A stretch of DNA of 64,000 nucleotides from RI-242 sp038246255 (GTDB lineage: Bacteria > Planctomycetota > UBA1135 > GCA-002686595). Position 1 is the stretch's first letter, and every line of letters starts with the position of its first letter. Both the position numbers and the translations under genes were made by a program. The DNA is taken from assembly GCA_038246255.1 (NCBI GenBank), contig JBBRWC010000002.1, forward strand, positions 1 through 64,000, given 5' to 3'. The notes under the pieces were generated by a model, which saw nothing but the letters and a program-made list of their open reading frames with translations, did not search any database and was not told the DNA's origin. Shown here piece by piece: positions 59,839 through 64,000 of the stretch.

Positions 59839-60828
59839 TCAATGTGGCCGCGCGGCGGCGAGGGCCATTTCCACCAGCGTGTCGGGGAGCAAGCCCTGCG
59901 CTTCGCCCTCGTAGGAGCGCACCAGCCGGTGGCGCAGTGCGGGGGCCGCCACGGCGGCGACATCGTCGACCGACGCGTGCAGGCGTCCGCCGACCAGGGC
60001 CCGCGCCTTGGCCAAGAGGACGAGGGCCTGGGCTCCCCGCGGGCTCGCGCCGTAGCGCAAACCCTGGCGCACCGCGGCGGGAGAATCCTCCCGTTGCGGA
60101 TGGGTGGCGAGGACGGTCCGCGCCGCGAAGCGCAGCACCGACTCGGGCGCCGGCACCGCGCGCACGAGATCTTGGATGTCCAGCAGCTCCACGCGTGTCA
60201 TCGCGCGGCCGGTGCGGTCCCCGTCGCCGCCCGTGGTCGACACGAGAACACGCAAGATGTCCTCCTCACTCGGCGCGCCGAGCTGGAGTTCGACGAGGAA
60301 GCGATCGAGCTGCGCTTCGGGCAAGGGGTACGTGCCCTCCATCTCGATCGGGTTCTGCGTGGCGATGACGAGAAACGGTCGTTCAAGTTCGATGCGCTCG
60401 CCGTACAGCGTCACCTGCCGCTCGGCCATCGCTTCGAGCAGCGCCGACTGGGTGCGCGGGGTGGCGCGGTTGATCTCGTCGGCGAGCAGGAGATGCGTGA
60501 ACACCGGGCCCGGCACGCGGACAAAACGCTTCGTGCCGTCCTGTTCCTCGAGGATGCGGGTGCCGAGCACGTCGCCGGGCATCAGGTCCGGCGTGCACTG
60601 GATCCGTTGAAAGTCGAGCTCGAGTGCGGACGCGAGCGCACGCACGAGCGTCGTTTTCCCAAGGCCCGGTGCGCCCTCGAGCAGTACATGCCCATCGCAT
60701 AGCACAGCAAGGGCCAAAAACTCGACGATCTCCCGGTGGCCAAGAAACGAGCGGCCGAGTTGTTCGACGAGCAGCGCCACCTTCTCCCGGGCGGCGCCGA
60801 TGCGGCGGGTGGTCTCGGCTTGGCTCAT
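59839..60828 (-). CDS. MoxR-family AAA+ ATPase
   Basis: 329 aa. Walker A is GAPGLGKTTLV, Walker B is LLADEINRATP, sensor 1 is IATQNPIEMEG, and arginine-finger/sensor 2 parts follow (GASPRGAQALVLLAKA). MoxR ATPases act as chaperones for metal insertion or complex maturation, usually with DUF58 and von Willebrand proteins, which are not seen here. ATG 60828 has GAAGGG upstream and overlaps the stop of the HAD gene (ATGA). Confidence 0.92.
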   Translation of the reverse strand: MSQAETTRRIGAAREKVALLVEQLGRSFLGHREIVEFLALAVLCDGHVLLEGAPGLGKTTLVRALASALELDFQRIQCTPDLMPGDVLGTRILEEQDGTKRFVRVPGPVFTHLLLADEINRATPRTQSALLEAMAERQVTLYGERIELERPFLVIATQNPIEMEGTYPLPEAQLDRFLVELQLGAPSEEDILRVLVSTTGGDGDRTGRAMTRVELLDIQDLVRAVPAPESVLRFAARTVLATHPQREDSPAAVRQGLRYGASPRGAQALVLLAKARALVGGRLHASVDDVAAVAAPALRHRLVRSYEGEAQGLLPDTLVEMALAAARPH

Positions 60829-61520
60829 CCGACCCTTCCCTCGAGCCACTCGCGCAGCGCGCCAAGATCTCCGACGCGCGGCAAGTTGGATCCCGTGTGC
60901 ACGCCGAAGTGGTCGACCAGCACGACCTCAAGGCCGAGGTTCGCCGCCGCGCCATCGCGCACCGGATGGTCGCCGGCGTGGACCGCCTCGGCGGGTGTCG
61001 CTCCGGCGTGTTCCAGGGCGATTTCGAAGATGCGGCGCTCGGGCTTTTCGGTGCGTTCGATCGCCGAGCACACGACGAAGTCAAGGTGCCGGGCGAGGTC
61101 GATCGCTTCCAGGAGGCGTGGCAGACGCGCGCTCCAGTTCGAAACCACGCCGACCGCGAGGCCCGCGCGGCGGGCCCAGGTCAAAAGCTCCACCGCTCCC
61201 GGGAACAGCCGGAAGGTTGCGGGGTCCTCGAAGCGCTCGAAAAGCTGCTCGAGCAGTCCCGCCCGCGAAGGTGCGTCGAGGCCGAGGTAGCCGCCGAAGA
61301 TGCGCTCGACGAACACGGCGAACCAGCCATCGGAGTAGCGGTAGTGGCCGTCGACCACGCGCGGGAGTTCGCGATGGGCGCGTGCCATCAGCTCGCGCAT
61401 TGTTTCCTCCTCGACGGGCGCACCACGACCGGTGGCGGCGGCGGCATAGATTCCGGCGCGCGAAGGACTTTCGTAAATGAGGGTGTTGCCGACGTCGAGC
61501 AACAGGGCCGTCGTGGTCAT
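60825..61520 (-). CDS. HAD-superfamily hydrolase
   Basis: 231 aa, ATG 61520. Motif I is LLLDVGNTLIY: nucleophile Asp9 is present but the second Asp of DxD is Gly, which is unusual for phosphatases. Motif II Ser/Asn in VVSNWSARL, motif III Lys in EKPERRIFEIAL and motif IV HAGDHPVRDG are normal. A helical cap lies at 20-100. It may be a phosphatase with altered activity or a dehalogenase/phosphonatase-type relative. It is coupled to the MoxR gene. Confidence 0.85.
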   Translation of the reverse strand: MTTTALLLDVGNTLIYESPSRAGIYAAAATGRGAPVEEETMRELMARAHRELPRVVDGHYRYSDGWFAVFVERIFGGYLGLDAPSRAGLLEQLFERFEDPATFRLFPGAVELLTWARRAGLAVGVVSNWSARLPRLLEAIDLARHLDFVVCSAIERTEKPERRIFEIALEHAGATPAEAVHAGDHPVRDGAAANLGLEVVLVDHFGVHTGSNLPRVGDLGALREWLEGRVG

Positions 61521-61692
61521 GGGCCGTCCGGGGGCAGCGCGACAGGTTACGGCACGGCCCGGGCAGCCGTGCGAGAACTCCCCGCCGAACCGTCGCCCCG
61601 CACGTCGCCTGTGGGTGTAGAGCCCAGCATGCACGGGGTCCTAAACGCCATTCCCATTTGGGACCGCCGTGCGTGGACTACGATAGGTAGCT

Positions 61693-62754
61693 GTGGGCCT
61701 TCGGCCCCGACCGATGCGCAACGTGAGCCATTGCCGCGGCGGCCCCGGGTGGGGTCGAGCCGACCGCCAAAACGCGGGAGCGGGCCTCGCCGCGTTGGTG
61801 GGCCTCGTGCTCGCGCTGAGCGCGTGCCAAAGCTCGCGCTCGGCAACGCTGTCCGCCGTCGACTGGGAACGCGCCGAGGCGGCTACCGCCCGCGGCGATT
61901 GGGAGCGCGCTGCGGCCCATTGGAACCACATTCGCGCGCGCGAGGGCGTGCCGACAGCGCGGGCCTACGTCGCGACGGCCGAGGCCATGCAGCACCTGGG
62001 GCGCGCAGACGACGCGTTGGCCCTACTGGACCGCGGTCTCGTGCTGTTTCCGGAGGATCCTTCGCTGCTCCTAGTGCGCGCGCGTTTGCAGCGGGAACTC
62101 GGTTTCCGACGCGCCGCCGAGCGCGATGCCGCCACCGCCGTGAGCCGCGCCCCCGACCGCCTCGACGGCTGGACGCTGCTTGCATTCTTGCGGCTCGAGC
62201 TTGAAAGCCCGACGCGGGCCGCTGAGGCCTGCGAACAGGCCCTGCGCCTTGCGCCCGACGATCCGGAAGTCCAGGTGCTCGCCGCCCGGGCGTGGCGCGG
62301 TGTCGGGAACGTGGAACGCGCTCACCAGCACTATGCGCGAGCCCTCGCTACGGACGGTCAGCGGACTTACGACCTCCTCCTTGAGGCCGCATCGCTGCAC
62401 GCGGTCGCGGGTGTGCGCACCACCCCCGTGGACGCGGCGGTGGGTTGGGTCGAGGAGGCCCTTGTCCGTCACCCCCAGTGTCCGCGTGCCGCGTTTGTGC
62501 AGGGGTGTCTGCTCGAGCGCGCAGGAGCCAGCGACCGCGCCATTGCGGCCTACCGCCGGGCGATCGAAATCGACAACTTCCACCTACCCGCGCTCACGAA
62601 CCTCGCGCTGCTCTACCACGGGCAGGGCGAAGCGGCGCTGGCGCAGGAGATGGTCGAGCGCATCCTCGTGCTCGACCTCGAACGCGACCCCGCACGCCGC
62701 CGCGCGCTGCGCGAACTGCTGCCTGCCCTGACGGACGAAACACCGGGAAGTTGA
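61693..62754 (+). CDS. TPR-repeat lipoprotein
   Basis: 353 aa with GTG 61693 (AGGT upstream); ATG 61714 is an alternative. The N-terminus is a lipoprotein signal (LAALVGLVLALSAC), Cys followed by QSS. Six or seven tetratricopeptide repeats follow (AERGDWERAAAHW-type, ADDALALLDRGLVLFPEDPS, AIAAYRRAIEIDNFHLPALT). TPR lipoproteins act as scaffolds in envelope complexes; the partner is unknown. Confidence 0.85.
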   Translation: MGLRPRPMRNVSHCRGGPGWGRADRQNAGAGLAALVGLVLALSACQSSRSATLSAVDWERAEAATARGDWERAAAHWNHIRAREGVPTARAYVATAEAMQHLGRADDALALLDRGLVLFPEDPSLLLVRARLQRELGFRRAAERDAATAVSRAPDRLDGWTLLAFLRLELESPTRAAEACEQALRLAPDDPEVQVLAARAWRGVGNVERAHQHYARALATDGQRTYDLLLEAASLHAVAGVRTTPVDAAVGWVEEALVRHPQCPRAAFVQGCLLERAGASDRAIAAYRRAIEIDNFHLPALTNLALLYHGQGEAALAQEMVERILVLDLERDPARRRALRELLPALTDETPGS

Positions 62755-62815
62755 GAGCTCCTGCGCTTTGGCCGTGCCGACTTTCTCGCACGCTGTCGGA
62801 CGCAGACGCTTCAGC

Positions 62816-63064
62816 CTAGTCGGCCCAGCCGCTGCACACCTTTTGCACCAGCTTGTCGAGCTCCTCCGAGAGGTTCTCGGAGAACTCGGAGCCGAAGTCC
62901 ATCTCGAGGACGTCGATCTCTTCGAATGTGTAGCGGCCGCTCGAGCGGTTGAACGGGATCCCGTACTCCCACTTGGAGCCGTCGGACGCCCAGATGGTGA
63001 GGGCGATCTGATCGTCGCCTTCGACGGGCTCGAGCTTGTGCTTGACGACTTCGTAGTTGGCCAT
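62816..63064 (-). CDS. Small acidic protein of unknown function
   Basis: 82 aa, ATG 63064. Contains GDDQIALTIWASDGSKWEYG and an acidic C-terminal helix (FSENLSEELDKLVQKVCSGW). No signal peptide, no known motif. Composition and third-position GC look like a real gene; function is unknown. The frame is open upstream across the MOSC gene, which is rejected. Confidence 0.65.
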   Translation of the reverse strand: MANYEVVKHKLEPVEGDDQIALTIWASDGSKWEYGIPFNRSSGRYTFEEIDVLEMDFGSEFSENLSEELDKLVQKVCSGWAD

Positions 63065-63117
63065 GGGGAGGAGCTTTGTGGAGTGCGGCGGACGGCGCTC
63101 CCATGGTAGCCCGGTGC

Positions 63118-63576
63118 TCACCGACGTGCGATGGGCATCCCCGGGGACAGCAACCCGCCGCGTAGCACACGCGCCATGAAACCGCTGCGTCCGAGCATGA
63201 GGTCGGGAAAGCGCGGGTCCAGCTTGCGCAGGGTGGCGCAGGGTTCGCGAATGTCCGTCAGCTCGATCTCGACCCCGTCGCCCAGGATCAGTCCGTCCCC
63301 AGGCCGCAGGGATCTGGGATCGATGCCCTCGAAGAGCACGTTCTCGCCCAACGCGCCCGGGCCGCTCACACGCACACCGTCGCGCACCAGGCTCGCGACT
63401 TCCTGCGTCGACAGGAGGCATAACGCCCGCAGCGGTCCACCGTGGAGTTCGTAGCGATGGTGGTCGCCGATCAAGCCCGTTGGGCCCACCTGGGCAAACG
63501 CCAGGGCGTGTTTTGGGATCCCGCCGCGCCCCGAGCAGACCGCGAGGATCCGCCCGGCGGGTTCGGAATCCGTCAC
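63118..63576 (-). CDS. MOSC-domain protein
   Basis: 152 aa. MOSC (molybdenum cofactor sulfurase C-terminal) fold: VGPTGLIGDHHRYELHGGP, GALGENVLFEGIDP and the conserved Cys in DIREPCATL that carries the persulfide/metal ligand. Stand-alone MOSC proteins handle sulfur for Mo-enzymes or detoxify N-hydroxylated bases (YiiM/YcbX). GTG 63576 overlaps the MltA stop. Confidence 0.85.
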   Translation of the reverse strand: MTDSEPAGRILAVCSGRGGIPKHALAFAQVGPTGLIGDHHRYELHGGPLRALCLLSTQEVASLVRDGVRVSGPGALGENVLFEGIDPRSLRPGDGLILGDGVEIELTDIREPCATLRKLDPRFPDLMLGRSGFMARVLRGGLLSPGMPIARR

Positions 63577-64000
63577 GGCGTGGCCAAAAGACCCGCGACG
63601 AGGTCCTCGCGGACAAAGAAGTAGTAGAGCTGGCCTTCGGAGCGCATGCGGCCCGCGCGCTCACCGGCCCGGTCGCCTACTCCCAAGTAAAGGTCGCCGC
63701 GTCCGGCCGTGCGGATGCCGCCCCCGGTGTCCTGGTCGAACATCAGCGCACGAAAGGGCTTGATCAGGCGCCCGTGGGCTTCAGGAAGTTGGGTATCGAC
63801 GACCACCGGTCCGCCCCGTGGAAAAAGGGACTTGTCTGTGGCGAGAGAGCGCTCGGTCTCGACCGGGAAATCGAGGCTGCCGTGGGGCGCGCCGCTGATC
63901 GGCGTGAAAAATACGAAGCGCGGATTGCGCCAGGTATAGGACTGAAGCCGGTCCGGATTGTCTTTCGCCCACGTCTTAATGCCGGCGCCATCCGCCGCTT
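63573..64000 (-). CDS. mltA: Membrane-bound lytic transglycosylase A (MltA)-like, partial
   Basis: C-terminal 142 residues; the 5' part lies beyond the right edge. It has the MltA ending: NPRFVFFTPISGAP, SLATDKSLFPRGGPVVVDTQ and the catalytic-Asp segment MFDQDTGGGIRTAGRGDLYL. It cuts peptidoglycan glycan strands to 1,6-anhydro products in the periplasm. The stop overlaps the start of the MOSC gene. Confidence 0.85.
   Translation of the reverse strand, partial: AADGAGIKTWAKDNPDRLQSYTWRNPRFVFFTPISGAPHGSLDFPVETERSLATDKSLFPRGGPVVVDTQLPEAHGRLIKPFRALMFDQDTGGGIRTAGRGDLYLGVGDRAGERAGRMRSEGQLYYFFVREDLVAGLLATP

Noticed and set aside
1..64000. Insertion sequences, prophage or defence islands
   Set aside because: No transposase, integrase, phage structural, restriction-modification or toxin-antitoxin gene could be recognised.

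Overview
The window is GC-rich (roughly two-thirds or more by eye) and densely packed, with many 4-base ATGA/GTGA gene overlaps and many GTG/TTG starts. Gene content points to a Gram-negative member of the Planctomycetota: Kdo/LPS assembly genes, a signal peptidase I with a very large insertion, remains of the sigma-factor plus Ser/Thr-kinase pair common in that phylum, several ECF sigma/anti-sigma operons and FecCD-type B12 import. The phylum call is inference from gene content, not from a marker gene.

Layout. 1-6.3 kb (minus): envelope operon kdsD-kdsC-lptC/lptA-like-lptD (lptD runs off the left edge). 6.4-10.6 kb (plus): M50 protease, scpA, thioredoxin, fmt, and an RsmB-like protein that has lost both catalytic cysteines. 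10.6-16.6 kb: a B12-type radical SAM protein (minus), hisN, a 12-bp tandem repeat, beta-carbonic anhydrase, a TIM-barrel protein and a small unknown; a LeuA-like enzyme on minus. 16.8-20.8 kb: signal peptidase I and an ECF sigma/anti-sigma/exported-protein operon. 20.8-21.8 kb: a 1.07-kb gene-free stretch rich in inverted repeats. 21.8-31.5 kb: tRNA 2-selenouridine synthase, hybrid histidine kinase, fatty acid desaturase, a cobalamin riboswitch with btuF-btuC-btuD, an SDR and an unknown 417-aa protein. 31.9-37.3 kb: a decay zone with a sigma-factor pseudogene (two in-frame stops), a kinase pseudogene with its catalytic core deleted, an exported protein, purF, a 5'-truncated beta-barrel gene and an alcohol dehydrogenase remnant. 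37.4-43.9 kb: GT4 glycosyltransferase, GIY-YIG protein, SGNH hydrolase with a small membrane protein, a second B12-type radical SAM protein, tRNA-Arg(CCG) next to a 25-bp tandem repeat, and a thrombospondin-type-3-repeat exported protein. 44.2-46.7 kb: a sigma-E-like operon (sigma, anti-sigma, RseB-like lipoprotein), followed directly by three 82-bp tandem repeats. 47.1-58.0 kb: a chemotaxis cluster cheY-cheR-cheX-cheA-cheW-mcp-cheB-cheY plus two more CheC/CheX-type proteins. 58.0-64.0 kb: NAD synthetase split into two genes, MoxR ATPase, HAD hydrolase, TPR lipoprotein, MOSC protein, and an MltA-like lytic transglycosylase running off the right edge.

How it works together: the left end builds Kdo and moves LPS to the outer membrane; B12 import under riboswitch control would supply two probable B12-dependent radical SAM enzymes; the chemotaxis array has a soluble GAF-PAS-PAS receptor and three candidate CheY-P phosphatases. 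No flagellar, prophage, insertion-sequence or CRISPR genes were seen. The points most worth a second look are the cysteine-less RsmB homologue, the three ExxN proteins in one che cluster, the 82-bp repeats, the hairpin-rich gap and the joint decay of the sigma/kinase module.
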